Below, one piece after another: positions 33,144-41,637 of a stretch of DNA of 64,000 nucleotides; positions within the stretch are counted from its first letter, which is position 1; each line of letters opens with the position of its first letter. The DNA lies in assembly GCF_011320225.1 (NCBI RefSeq), contig NZ_JAAOEN010000002.1, forward strand, positions 620,584 to 684,583, given 5' to 3'. Position numbers and translations under genes: made by a program. This stretch comes from Phytoactinopolyspora limicola. Lineage in GTDB: Bacteria > Actinomycetota > Actinomycetes > Jiangellales > Jiangellaceae. Under the pieces are notes generated by a model, which saw nothing but the letters and a program-made list of their open reading frames with translations, did no database searches and was not told where the DNA came from.

Positions 33144-33566
33144 TTAGGGCGAGCCGACCCACTCCGAGGTGCCGTCGCCGAACTGCTGGTGTTTCCAGAT
33201 CGGCACCTCACGCTTGAGGTCGTCGATCAGCTTCCGGCACGCGGTGAACGCCTCGCCGCGATGCCGAGCCGACGCCGCGACGACGACCGCGAGGTCGCCG
33301 ATACCGAGTTCACCGACGCGGTGCACGGCGGCAAGCCCGACCACCGGCACGGCGGCGACGACCCCCTCCGCCACTCGGCGCAGTTCCTTCTCGACCCGCG
33401 GGTGCGCCTCGTACTCCAACGCCCGCACCGCACGTGCCTCGTCGATGTCCCGGACCGTGCCGATGAACGCACAGGTGCCGCCCGCGGCGTCGTCGGCGAC
33501 GGCGGACAGGACCTCGTCCACCGACAGCGGTGTATCTCTTACACCGAGCAGTCTGATCACATCCAC
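33144..33566 (-). CDS. moaE: Molybdopterin synthase catalytic subunit
   Basis: 140 residues from the GTG at 33566, with ggggg seven bases before it; the frame is open to 33620 without a site. GGTCAFIGTVRDIDEAR is the family's N-terminal signature, HRVGELGIGDLAVVVAASARHRGEAF the middle, and KREVPIWKHQ holds the catalytic lysines. It converts cPMP to molybdopterin with MoaD thiocarboxylate. MoaD is not in this window. Its presence goes with the mod transport cluster and moeZ elsewhere in the window. Confidence 0.95.
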   Translation of the reverse strand: MDVIRLLGVRDTPLSVDEVLSAVADDAAGGTCAFIGTVRDIDEARAVRALEYEAHPRVEKELRRVAEGVVAAVPVVGLAAVHRVGELGIGDLAVVVAASARHRGEAFTACRKLIDDLKREVPIWKHQQFGDGTSEWVGSP

Positions 33567-33570
33567 CGTT

Positions 33571-34671
33571 CTACCCCCGTTTTCGTTTGCGTGCCTTGCG
33601 AATGACCACGGCGGTACCAAGTATCGCTACCGTAGCGCCGGCCGCACCGATGGTCGCAGTGGCGCCACGCCGGCCGATACGCCGGGCCACCAGGGCGTGC
33701 CGCCCGCTGGCATACTCCATCAATGCCTGTAGCGCGAGCTCATTGCTGTACTCAGCTCGCCACCCAGCGGCATCGAGCCTGGTTGTGGCCACGACCCACG
33801 GATGTGTCACGTAGTGCAGCTCGCTCACCGACGCCCGCGTCACGCCCAGCCGGTGCAGTCGGCCGGCAGTACCGAAGGTGAACGACGATGACAGTTCGAC
33901 GCGGCTCAGCCCGGTGATCGCCTCGACCGTCGCTTGCTCCAGGTGTCCAGGGCTGGCTACGGCCAGTGGCCCGGCAAGCCGCCCGACTACCGCCGCCTCC
34001 AACGCCGCGGCGAGATCGTCGACATGGCAGAACTGCCATGTCGGTGTGCCACCCTTAACAACCAACAGTCGTGGGGCCTCGAAGTGCCTGGTCAAGACGG
34101 TGTCAATACCCGCACCGACGAGGGTCGCCGGACGCACCACGGTGACCGCCATGCCCGGATGGGACCGAGGGGAACGGGCGCACAGCGCCTCCACCTCCAG
34201 CAAGTCGCTGATGAGCCCACCATCGGCGGGAGCTCGCAGTTGCGCGTCCTCGTCCAGTGGAACTGGGTTGTCCTCGACCGCTCCGTACACCATGGCACTG
34301 GACATGACGACCGCGTGCCGCACTCCGGCCGCCGCCGCCGCGGTAAGCACCGTCTGGGTGCTCCGGACGTTGTGGTGGGATCGGGCGGGCACGTCATCGG
34401 TGACGTTGAGGTCGACTGCCACGTGGATCACGGCGTCGGCGCCGGTGAGTCTGGTCACCAAGGCAGGGTCGGTGAGGTCGATGACCCGCCACGTCACCCC
34501 ACCGGCGTCGCCTCGCTCCCGGTCCACGGCGATCACCTCGCGGACCGCGTCCTGCCTGACCAGCCGAGCGACCAAGGCCCGGCCGACCGCCGAGGCCGCC
34601 CCGGTGACGGCCACCACGAGTTTCCTGTTGACGTTGCGCCCAGCGCGAACCGGGCGTGACTCCATGCCCAC
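33571..34671 (-). CDS. NAD-dependent epimerase-like extended SDR without the YxxxK motif
   Basis: 366 residues from the GTG at 34671 (seven bases after aggagg); ATG at 34665 is possible. VAVTGAASAVGRALVARL is the NAD-binding glycine loop. SSAMVYG keeps the Ser, but the YxxxK that should follow reads ISDLLEVEAL, so the catalytic Tyr and Lys are missing. WQFCHVDDLAAAL is typical of actinobacterial epimerase-like proteins. A C-terminal membrane helix (IGAAGATVAILGTAVVI) and basic tail would tether it. Probably a non-catalytic or binding role. Gap to moaE is 4 bp. Confidence 0.85.
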   Translation of the reverse strand: MGMESRPVRAGRNVNRKLVVAVTGAASAVGRALVARLVRQDAVREVIAVDRERGDAGGVTWRVIDLTDPALVTRLTGADAVIHVAVDLNVTDDVPARSHHNVRSTQTVLTAAAAAGVRHAVVMSSAMVYGAVEDNPVPLDEDAQLRAPADGGLISDLLEVEALCARSPRSHPGMAVTVVRPATLVGAGIDTVLTRHFEAPRLLVVKGGTPTWQFCHVDDLAAALEAAVVGRLAGPLAVASPGHLEQATVEAITGLSRVELSSSFTFGTAGRLHRLGVTRASVSELHYVTHPWVVATTRLDAAGWRAEYSNELALQALMEYASGRHALVARRIGRRGATATIGAAGATVAILGTAVVIRKARKRKRG

Positions 34672-34752
34672 GTTTGCCCCTCCTGCGGTTACGGTGGAGC
34701 GTATGAGGCGCCCCAACCGCTTCCCATCCTGCCCGAGAGTCAGTGGCCTGCT

Positions 34753-36216
34753 ATGAGTGACGTCCCTTTCGGTTTCCGACCCGACGACGATGACGACGAG
34801 AACAAGCCCACCCAGGGCGCTGGCGGGTCCGGCCCTACCGACCCTCTGAGCGCACTATTTGGAATGATGGGTTCCGGTGGCCCACAAGGCACGCCGGATC
34901 TGGGCCAGATGCTCCAGCAGATCGGCAAGATGCTCTCCTGGTCCGGCGGCCCGGTCAACTGGGATCTCGCCAACTCCGCTGCGCGCGACGTCGTCGCCGC
35001 CGGTGGCGACCGCTCGGTGGGCGGGTCCGACCGCCGCGAGGTGGACGACGCGTTCCGCCTGGCCGACACCTGGCTGGACGGTGCCACCTCGTTCCCCGCC
35101 ACCGGAGGCGCTCCACGCGCGTGGAGCCGGGCCGAATGGGTCGAGGGCACGCAGCGTTCCTGGCGTGCGCTCGTGGAACCCGTGGCCGCCAGGGTCGCCG
35201 ACGCTATGGGCAAGTCGTTGCCACCGGAGATGGCGCAGGCGGCCGGTCCACTGGTCGGCATGCTGCAACAGGTCGGCGTCTCGATGTGGGGCGCTCAGGT
35301 CGGGCAGAGCATCGGCAAGCTGGCCAGTGAGGTCTGCGGTTCATCGGACATCGGTGTCCCGCTGGCCGACGGGCACCCGGCGCTCCTGCCGGCCAACGTC
35401 CGTGCGTTCGGCGAAGGGCTCGGCGTCGAGTCCCGCGACGTGTTCTTGTACCTGGCGCTGCGGGAAGCCGCTTACGTCCGCCTGTACTCACATGCGCCGT
35501 GGCTGCGCTCCCACATCACGTCCCTCATCGAGGAATACTCCCGGCACGTCAGCGTCGACACCGAGGCCATCGAGTCGAAGCTTCGCGACATCGATCCGAG
35601 CAACCCCGAAGCACTTCAGGCCGCGCTCGAGGGTGGGTTGTTCGACCTTCCCACCACACCCGCGCAGAAGGCCGCACTCGAACGCCTTGAGCTGGCCCTC
35701 GCACTGGTGGAGGGTTGGGTCGACGACGTCGTGACACAGGCCACCGCGGACCGGTTGCCGTCAGCCGGGGCGTTGCGCGAGACGGTCCGTCGGCAGCGAG
35801 CGGCCGGCGGACCGGCCGAGCAGACGTTTGCCACACTTGTCGGCCTACAGCTGCGGCCGCGGCGGCTGCGAGAGGCGGCCGCTTTCTGGGCGGCGGTCCG
35901 CGACCACGGCGACGTCACGGGACGAGATGCGTTCTGGGCCCATCCAGACCTGATGCCATCCGCCGACGATCTCAGCGACCCCGCGGCTTTTCTCGCCCGC
36001 GACCAGTTCGTCGACGTGTCCGAACTGGTCGATGCCCTCGCGTCGTCCGACACCGACGCTGGTGCTGACGCCGGCGACTCCCACACTGGTGGCAGCTCCG
36101 ACGAGGCGGGGGCCGCTGAACGGGCCACCGACCGCGAGGCGGAGGCTGACGAAAAGACCTCCGACGACGAGACGGGTGCCGACGATCCGCCAACCGGCGA
36201 CGACGACACCCGGTGA
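34753..36216 (+). CDS. DUF2342 (zincin-like) protein with degenerate metal motif
   Basis: 487 residues. The body (residues 45-410) matches the actinobacterial DUF2342 family (NWDLANSAARDVVAAGGDRS, QVGQSIGKLASEV, QLRPRRLREAAAFW). The N-terminus is acidic and the last 90 residues are low-complexity and acidic. At the place where zincins have HExxH the sequence is LREAAYVRLY, so a zinc site is doubtful. Same location as Rv3195, between the PDZ protease and AarF genes. Often annotated as zinc-dependent metalloprotease, but no activity is proven. Confidence 0.85.
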   Translation: MSDVPFGFRPDDDDDENKPTQGAGGSGPTDPLSALFGMMGSGGPQGTPDLGQMLQQIGKMLSWSGGPVNWDLANSAARDVVAAGGDRSVGGSDRREVDDAFRLADTWLDGATSFPATGGAPRAWSRAEWVEGTQRSWRALVEPVAARVADAMGKSLPPEMAQAAGPLVGMLQQVGVSMWGAQVGQSIGKLASEVCGSSDIGVPLADGHPALLPANVRAFGEGLGVESRDVFLYLALREAAYVRLYSHAPWLRSHITSLIEEYSRHVSVDTEAIESKLRDIDPSNPEALQAALEGGLFDLPTTPAQKAALERLELALALVEGWVDDVVTQATADRLPSAGALRETVRRQRAAGGPAEQTFATLVGLQLRPRRLREAAAFWAAVRDHGDVTGRDAFWAHPDLMPSADDLSDPAAFLARDQFVDVSELVDALASSDTDAGADAGDSHTGGSSDEAGAAERATDREAEADEKTSDDETGADDPPTGDDDTR

Positions 36217-36246
36217 GCAGATTCGGTCAGCTGCCCGACGGTGAAG

Positions 36247-36774
36247 TTATTCCTCGGTACTCCCGGGGGAGTTCGCCGCGTAGTCGAGACCGTCGAGGAA
36301 CCCGCGAGCCCGCTCCGAGCGCGGATAACGACCCACGAGTTCCCAGAAGTCGTCGCCGTGGTTGCCGATCAGCAGGTGGGCCAGTTCGTGGACGATGACG
36401 TAGTCGAGAACCCACGAAGGTGTGCCGCGTAACCGCTCCGATAGCCGGATGGTGCCGTCGCTCGGCGTGCAGGAACCCCACCGGCTCTGCTGTGCCGCGC
36501 TCCACCGAACGGTCGTCGGTGCGGCTCGCCCGTCGAGGTAACGGCGCGAGAGGTCACGGGCTCTCTGCAGCAGTTGTTCGTCGGACGGCTGTCGTCGTTG
36601 TTCCTTCGTCCGGATCCGCTCCACCATCACGGCGATCCACCGGCGTTCTTCCGCCGGGCTGAACCCAGCCGGCACACACACAACAATGCGCCCGCCTTCT
36701 CGGTAGGCGGTCACCGTTCGCCGCCGCCGGGCCGAGCGACGTATCTCGACGTCGTTGGTGTCGTCGATGGTCAC
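36247..36774 (-). CDS. YgjP-like M48-type metallopeptidase
   Basis: About 175 residues from the GTG at 36774; the frame is open to 36942 but the family starts near EIRRSARRRRTV. WGSCTPSDGTIRLSERL and DYVIVHELAHLLIGNHGDDFW contain the HExxH site of DUF45/SprT-like metallopeptidases. Soluble. In actinobacteria usually found beside the DUF2342 gene. It is convergent with it (30 bp gap). Physiological substrate unknown. Confidence 0.88.
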   Translation of the reverse strand: MTIDDTNDVEIRRSARRRRTVTAYREGGRIVVCVPAGFSPAEERRWIAVMVERIRTKEQRRQPSDEQLLQRARDLSRRYLDGRAAPTTVRWSAAQQSRWGSCTPSDGTIRLSERLRGTPSWVLDYVIVHELAHLLIGNHGDDFWELVGRYPRSERARGFLDGLDYAANSPGSTEE

Positions 36775-37133
36775 GGTCGCGCCCGGACGATGTTGGATGA
36801 CCCATGGCGCCGGCGGGCCAGCGGATGTGGGTCCGGTGCGCCGACCTGGAAGGCTGACGCGACACTGGTGCCTGGCGCCAGCAAGGATGCGGGCCGGCAG
36901 CCGGGCGACGACGCGGGCCGGTGAAGAAGGTCCACCGGGCACCCCCTCGGGTTGCTCGGACGTACCACGGCGGGCCAGATCGAGTCATGCCGCCGTGCGT
37001 GCGGGTGACGCCTCCTCTCCGGTACCCCGGCACACGCGCCGGGTGGTGCTGGCGGTGCCGCTTGTGCTCCTCGCGGGAACGAGCGTCGTGCACCGGGACA
37101 CTAACGTGCAGTAAACCGCACCATATGCCCATT

Positions 37134-37640
37134 GTGGGTAGATTGTGGATAACTCACGAGTAACACTGTGCCAGGGCCGCCCACCACCCGGCGTCGAGTC
37201 GACACGCCGAGTTTTTTCAAATTTTCTTCGTCCACACCTGGTGGACAAAGAACGTCCAGGTCACAGCCAAGATCGCTGCTTGAACATCGCTCCATCAACA
37301 GGCTTCCCACCGCCTATCCACAGCATTGACCGGTTCCCTACACAACTCCTCCACAAGGTTATCCACAGACCGTGGATGTCAACATGCCATTCGGCTTGCA
37401 GACACCGGCGCGTCGCCGTACGTTCACAACAGAACCTACGGACAGAAGCACCACCTCAGGTCACGCACGGGGGAACATTCAACTCCTTGCCACCCACTCG
37501 GAAATCCCTGTGCCTCCAGGGTCGCAATGCCCGTAGTAGTCCCGGCGGGGTCTCGGAAAACGACGGCGTTCACGCGCACAACGGGGAAGGTGCGCGCGTG
37601 CACCGGCGGCGCTGAGGCCCCGCCGCTGCTTGTGGACAGC
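37134..37640. promoter_or_regulatory. DnaA-box cluster with AT-rich tract
   Basis: Two perfect DnaA boxes (tgtggataa 37144-37152; ttatccaca 37359-37367) and several near matches (tcgtccaca 37228, ggtggacaa 37240, ctatccaca 37314, tcctccaca 37347, tgtggacag 37631) lie in one 500-bp gap. Beside them is an AT-rich run (gttttttcaaattttcttcg, 37211-37230), rare in this GC-rich genome. The gap 36775-37782 has no gene. No dnaA or dnaN nearby. A DnaA titration or replication control site is the best reading. Confidence 0.6.
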
Positions 37641-37782
37641 GAAGACACGATCGACGCCCGACGCGGCAAAATGTGGTGTGTTCGGCTGGCGCGGGCACTC
37701 CACCGCGCCGGCACTCGTTAGCCTGGCGTGGTCACGGCGCACGCCGGGCTCGCGAGCACGGTGATCGGGGAGGTCCTTGCGC

Positions 37783-38814
37783 GTGCGTCCACTCTTGCAC
37801 CCTGCACTGACATGTGTGTGGCGAGACGCCACAACCGTCCAGATCGGCACCACGCCGGACCGGGCGCTGGTCATCGGCGGCTTGGGCCCGATCGAGGCGG
37901 CCGTCCTTCGCGCATTGGACGGCCACAACACCCTGCCGACACTCCGAGACCTCGCCACCGCGGCCGGAGGCGACCCACAGATTGCCGACCGCATCGTCGA
38001 CATGCTCGTCTCGGCCGGCGCCGCCGTCGACGGCGAATATGTCACCGCAGACAGCAACGGTCTCCCAGCCGAGAGCACCCCCGACCGGGCCAGCCTGGGC
38101 TTGGTCGACCGGAGCACCGACGGTGGCCACGCCACCTTCACCCGACGCGGTCGCAAACGGGTCGAGGTCATCGGTGCCGGCCGCATCGGTGCCACGGTCG
38201 CGCGCCTGCTCGCCGCCGGGGGCATCGGAGACGTCGGCGTCGACGACGAGGCACTCGTCGACGCAGCCGATGTCGCCCCCGGCGGCCACCCGGCCGCACA
38301 TGTCGGCCTGCCGCGGGGCCGCTCCCTTGGCTCGATTCTGCCGCGCCGGCCACGACGCGGCTCCCCATCCGAAGCGCAGCCGGATTTTGTCGTCCTCGCA
38401 CCCACCAAGGCAGCCGAGCACCAGGCGGTAGCGACCAGTCTGCTGCATGCTGACGTCCCCCATCTGCTCGTCCATGTCGTCGAAATCGCCGGGCTGGTCG
38501 GGCCGCTCGTCGTGCCGGGCAGTTCAGCCTGCCTGCGCTGCCTCGACCTCCACCGCACGGACCGGGACCGCGACTGGCCGACAGTGCTCGACCGGATCGC
38601 TCGCACATCACCGCGCACTCCGCCGTGTGATACCAGCTTGGCCACCACCGTCGCCGGACTGGCTGCTGGACACGTCCTCGCGTTCCTCGACGGATACGAC
38701 GTGGCCTCGATCAACGGCACCATCACCGTGGAGCTTCCCTACGGTCTTCCCCGACGCAAGAGCTGGCGGCCACACCCGGAATGCGACTGCGGCGGGGCCG
38801 ACGCGGCACAATGA
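37783..38814 (+). CDS. ThiF-fold protein (TOMM leader-binding/YcaO-partner-like)
   Basis: 343 residues from the GTG at 37783, nine bases after gggagg (TTG at 37777 is alternative). The N-terminal 110 residues resemble a winged-helix leader-binding unit. VEVIGAGRIGATVARLL is the ThiF-like nucleotide fold, degenerate compared with MoeZ. A zinc site is formed by CLRC and CDC (SACLRCLDLHR and PECDCGG). Actinobacterial homologues stand next to the AarF kinase gene, away from any peptide-modification cluster, and none is visible here. Function unknown. Confidence 0.7.
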   Translation: MRPLLHPALTCVWRDATTVQIGTTPDRALVIGGLGPIEAAVLRALDGHNTLPTLRDLATAAGGDPQIADRIVDMLVSAGAAVDGEYVTADSNGLPAESTPDRASLGLVDRSTDGGHATFTRRGRKRVEVIGAGRIGATVARLLAAGGIGDVGVDDEALVDAADVAPGGHPAAHVGLPRGRSLGSILPRRPRRGSPSEAQPDFVVLAPTKAAEHQAVATSLLHADVPHLLVHVVEIAGLVGPLVVPGSSACLRCLDLHRTDRDRDWPTVLDRIARTSPRTPPCDTSLATTVAGLAAGHVLAFLDGYDVASINGTITVELPYGLPRRKSWRPHPECDCGGADAAQ

Positions 38815-38818
38815 AGGT

Positions 38819-40144
38819 GTGAACGATCTGCCGCGCCGGGCCGTCACCCGAGCTGCCAAACTCGCCAGCCTGCCATTGAGTGCGGCCGGCCGGGCCACAC
38901 TCGGTCTCGGCCGCCGGCTCAGCGGCCAGTCCGCCGATGCCGTCACCGCCGATGTTCAACGCCGCACCGCCGAGCAAGTGTTCAAGGTCCTCGGAGAACT
39001 CAAGGGCGGCGCCATGAAGTTCGGCCAGACCTTGTCCGTGCTCGAGGCCGCCCTCCCGGAGCAGATCGTCGGACCGTATCGGGAGACACTCACCAAGCTG
39101 CAAGAATCGGCCCCACCGATGGCGGCATCCACCGTCCATCAGGTGCTCGCTGACGACCTCGGCCATCAGTGGCGCCGGTCGTTCGTCTCCTTCGACGACG
39201 AACCGGCGGCCGCGGCCTCCATCGGCCAGGTACACCGCGCGGTATGGCACGACGGCCGCGATGTCGCCGTCAAGATCCAGTACCCGGGTGCCGACGATGC
39301 GCTGCGCTCCGATCTCAACCAGGTCAGCCGGCTTGGCCGGACCCTCGGTTCTCTCGTTCCCGGCGTCGACGCCAAGGCGATACTCGACGAACTGCACGAC
39401 CGAATGCTCGAAGAACTCGACTACCGACTGGAGGCCGACGCCCAGGACGGTTTCGCCCTCGCATACCAGAACGATCCCGACTTCGCGGTACCGCAGCTCG
39501 TCCACGGTGCCAGGCGGGTGTTGGTATCGGAGTGGCTGGACGGCACCCCGCTCTCCGAGGTCATCGCACACGGATCGGCCGCGGAACGGGACCGAGTTGG
39601 TCTGCTCTACGTCCGATTCCTGTTCTCCGGACCGGAGCGGGCTGGGCTTCTCCACGCCGACCCGCACCCGGGGAACTACCGGATGCTGCCCGACGGCCGG
39701 CTCGGCGTGCTCGACTACGGCGCGGTGGCCCGGCTGCCCGAGGGGTTGCCACCATCGATCGGCCAACTGATCAGTCGGGCCCTGGCCGGAGACACCGAGC
39801 AGATGCTCGACGGGCTGCGGGACGAAGGCTTCATCTTGCCGCACATCACCATCGACCCGGAAGGGCTCTACGAATACCTCGCGCCGTTCCTCGAACCGGC
39901 CGCCACCGAGCGGTTCCGGTTCAGCCGGGAGTGGATGCGCGAGCAGTTCAGCCGGATCAACGATCCACGCCGCCCCGGGTACACGATCGGCCTCAAACTC
40001 AACGTGCCCCCGGCGTATCTCCTCGTGCATCGCGTGTGGCTGGGTGGTGTGGGTGTGTTGTCGCAGCTTGGGTCCGAGGGGCCGTTCCGGGCCGAGTTCG
40101 CCCGCTGGGTTCCAGGGTTCGACGCCGACTCACCCGTCAGCTGA
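38819..40144 (+). CDS. ABC1/AarF (UbiB-type) protein kinase-like
   Basis: 441 residues from the GTG at 38819, four bases after the preceding stop. The KxGQ motif is KFGQTLSVLEAALPEQ, the Ala-rich loop AAASIGQVHRAV, the Lys loop VAVKIQYPG, EELDYRLEADAQDGFA the alpha-C Glu region, and HADPHPGNYRM with VLDYGAVA gives the HxDxHPGN and DFG-like positions. The family supports isoprenoid quinone metabolism. Homologue of Rv3197, in the same order before whiB7. Probably one transcript with the ThiF-fold gene. Confidence 0.93.
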   Translation: MNDLPRRAVTRAAKLASLPLSAAGRATLGLGRRLSGQSADAVTADVQRRTAEQVFKVLGELKGGAMKFGQTLSVLEAALPEQIVGPYRETLTKLQESAPPMAASTVHQVLADDLGHQWRRSFVSFDDEPAAAASIGQVHRAVWHDGRDVAVKIQYPGADDALRSDLNQVSRLGRTLGSLVPGVDAKAILDELHDRMLEELDYRLEADAQDGFALAYQNDPDFAVPQLVHGARRVLVSEWLDGTPLSEVIAHGSAAERDRVGLLYVRFLFSGPERAGLLHADPHPGNYRMLPDGRLGVLDYGAVARLPEGLPPSIGQLISRALAGDTEQMLDGLRDEGFILPHITIDPEGLYEYLAPFLEPAATERFRFSREWMREQFSRINDPRRPGYTIGLKLNVPPAYLLVHRVWLGGVGVLSQLGSEGPFRAEFARWVPGFDADSPVS

Positions 40145-40233
40145 GCAACGCCTGGCCGCAGGCTGATTCGCCGGGGCCATCGACCGGGAACAGATCGCTA
40201 GCCCGGCACCCCGTCGTCGCCCAGAACACAAAG

Positions 40234-40265
40234 AGGAGCCGCCAGGCGCTCACCTGGCGGCTCCT
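40234..40265. terminator. Strong hairpin between convergent genes
   Basis: aggagccgccagg (40234-40246) pairs with cctggcggctcct (40253-40265) around a six-base loop. On the minus side it is followed by ctttgtgtt. It lies between the 3' ends of the AarF gene and the small Arg-rich gene; it can serve both. Confidence 0.85.
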
Positions 40266-40422
40266 TCGCTTACTCGATCACCTGGCCCAGCGGTTCGGTG
40301 ATGGTGGACCTGCGTAGCCGACCACCCGGGATGCGGCCGCTGTTGGTGCGGCTCTAGCTCCCAGGCGATCGCCATCCGCAGGTACTGGTCGATCGAACGT
40401 GACGTACAACTACCGGGACCCG

Positions 40423-40668
40423 TCAGACCCGGCTGGAGGCCGCGACGGCGGCCGCAGCCAACCGACGGGCACGCTGGGCGGCGCGTGCCGCGCGCCGCTC
40501 TAGTCGACGCGCCGTTCTCAGGCGGTAGGCGAGGCGATGGGCCTGCGCTTCCTCACGCATCTGGCGGCGATGCTCCCGCGCGAGGTCTTCGTTCAACAGA
40601 TTCACGTCATTGCTCCAGAACATCAGGTCGGTCGGGTTACGGGTCGACTCGTCGCGGATCGGGTTCAC
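40423..40668 (-). CDS. Small Arg-rich protein downstream of whiB7
   Basis: 81 residues from the GTG at 40668, preceded by gaggag. PTDLMFWSNDVNLLNEDLAR starts the protein, then a long basic amphipathic helix (RREHRRQ, LRTARRLERRAARAAQRARR) covers the rest. It lies 44 bp after whiB7 in the same direction, probably on the same transcript. Composition suggests RNA, ribosome or membrane contact. No family assigned; small genes of this kind are found next to whiB7 in other actinomycetes, but I cannot name one. Confidence 0.65.
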   Translation of the reverse strand: MNPIRDESTRNPTDLMFWSNDVNLLNEDLAREHRRQMREEAQAHRLAYRLRTARRLERRAARAAQRARRLAAAAVAASSRV

Positions 40669-40712
40669 GGGTATCAACTCCTCGTCACGTTCAAATGACC
40701 AGTCAGCACGGT

Positions 40713-40988
40713 TTACGCGGCCAGCTGGGTCTTTCGGGGCCGTCCACGAGGACGCTTGCGGGGCACGACAACGCCGGACTCGAACAGCTCGCCACCCCAA
40801 ACGCCCCAGGGCTCGCGCCGGTCGATTGCACTGGAGAGACACTGGGCCCGCACTGGGCAGGTCCGGCACAACTCCTTGGCTAGCTCGACGTCCGCCGGTG
40901 TGTCGGCGAACCACAGCTCCGGGTCGGTGCGACAAGGAATGTCCTCGTCGGCGACAAGCACGTTGTCGAGAACGCTCGCCAGCATCAT
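40713..40988 (-). CDS. whiB7: WhiB7 antibiotic-response transcription activator
   Basis: 91 residues from the ATG at 40988, which follows aggaggtgaccg. Cluster cysteines: C in EDIPCRTDPEL and CRTCPVRAQC. PWGVWGGELF is the Trp/Gly turn. The C-terminal RKRPRGRPRK is an AT-hook, which among Wbl proteins marks WhiB7. Known role: binds SigA and activates resistance genes when translation is inhibited, including its own gene. Same place as Rv3197A, before uvrD2. Control is by the leader at 41000-41450. Confidence 0.93.
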   Translation of the reverse strand: MMLASVLDNVLVADEDIPCRTDPELWFADTPADVELAKELCRTCPVRAQCLSSAIDRREPWGVWGGELFESGVVVPRKRPRGRPRKTQLAA

Positions 40989-41034
40989 GTGGTCGGTCAC
41001 CTCCTCTCGCTGATCTCGATAGTGGGCAAACAAA

Positions 41035-41070
41035 AAGGCTGCGGATCCCGGGGTCGGGGTCCGCAGCCTT
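41035..41070 (-). promoter_or_regulatory. whiB7 transcription attenuator
   Basis: On the minus strand, aaggctgcgga pairs with tccgcagcctt (41070-41060 with 41045-41035), followed by tttttgttt. It lies between the leader ORF and the whiB7 start. A second hairpin, cgccgatt/aatcggcg (41076-41083 with 41093-41100), directly precedes it and holds the leader stop codon. Confidence 0.88.
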
Positions 41071-41089
41071 GGAGGCGCCGATTACAAGA

Positions 41090-41317
41090 TCAAATCGGCG
41101 GACCCAAACTACGGAGACCCAGATCACCCTTATTCGTGCCGGTGTGAACCTGCGCCAGGCCATAGCCGCCCTGCACCAGCTGCGGACGCACTGCACCCGT
41201 CATCGGAGCCTCGATGGGCGACACGGCGCGATCTCCCAGGAACGCGGAGCGGTCACGGAGGGAAGCCAGGCGCACGCAGTCGACAATGGCGATGCGGCTC
41301 TTCGTCTCGAAGTTCAT
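41090..41317 (-). CDS. whiB7 leader peptide (upstream ORF)
   Basis: 75 codons from the ATG at 41317 (or GTG at 41320), after gaggagggg. The peptide starts MNFETKSRIAIVDCVRLASL and ends GTNKGDLGLRSLGPPI. The stop lies in the loop of one hairpin, 20 bases before the attenuator. Established for whiB7 in mycobacteria and streptomycetes: stalled or missing translation of an upstream ORF lets RNA polymerase pass the terminator. The ORF length and frame are clear; that it is the sensing peptide is inference. Confidence 0.7.
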   Translation of the reverse strand: MNFETKSRIAIVDCVRLASLRDRSAFLGDRAVSPIEAPMTGAVRPQLVQGGYGLAQVHTGTNKGDLGLRSLGPPI

Positions 41318-41404
41318 CACTGGGTTCCCCTCCTCTCGCTCTCGATCTTGGTCCGGTACATCCGGCTCGCGGGCACGCTCAACTCTATCGGGCGTGTAAC
41401 GCAC

Positions 41405-41445
41405 ACACTATCGGCTCACCAAGTAAGGGGCAACATATTTTTTGA
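41405..41445 (-). promoter_or_regulatory. whiB7 promoter with AT-rich upstream box
   Basis: On the minus strand: TTGCCC (41433-41428), 17 bp, TAGTGT (41410-41405). Directly upstream of the -35 box is an AT-rich run (tcaaaaaatatg, 41445-41434), the feature that WhiB7 itself recognises at its promoters. Predicted start near 41398, so the leader is about 410 bases. Confidence 0.8.
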
Positions 41446-41503
41446 CTACTTGCAGAAGATCGGTAGGTGACGTCCGCCACGACAGCCGCCCCGTCCCCCC
41501 TCC

Positions 41504-41627
41504 CGGTGATCGTTGCCGGTTTTCTGCCCTCAACCCCAGTGATCGAAGTCACGATTGGGTCGCTATAGCGACCCGAAAGCGGCAACGATCACTGGGGTTG
41601 AGGGCAGAAAACCGGCAACGATCACCG
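41504..41627. repeat. 124-bp inverted repeat with 42-bp perfect arms
   Basis: The arms 41504-41545 and 41586-41627 are exact reverse complements (outer part cggtgatcgttgccggtttt). Between them is an 18-bp perfect palindrome (gggtcgctatagcgaccc, 41557-41574). Lies 11 bp beyond the uvrD2 stop. A degenerate half copy is at 45191-45229. Confidence 0.97.
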
Positions 41628-41637
41628 ACGCGGCCTA

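Noticed and set aside
37134..37640. Chromosomal oriC
   Set aside because: DnaA boxes and AT tract fit, but no dnaA/dnaN/recF genes flank it, so only a DnaA-box cluster is claimed.
37783..38814. Thiazole/oxazole peptide (RiPP) cluster around the ThiF-fold gene
   Set aside because: No YcaO, dehydrogenase or precursor peptide nearby; the gene is in conserved core context.
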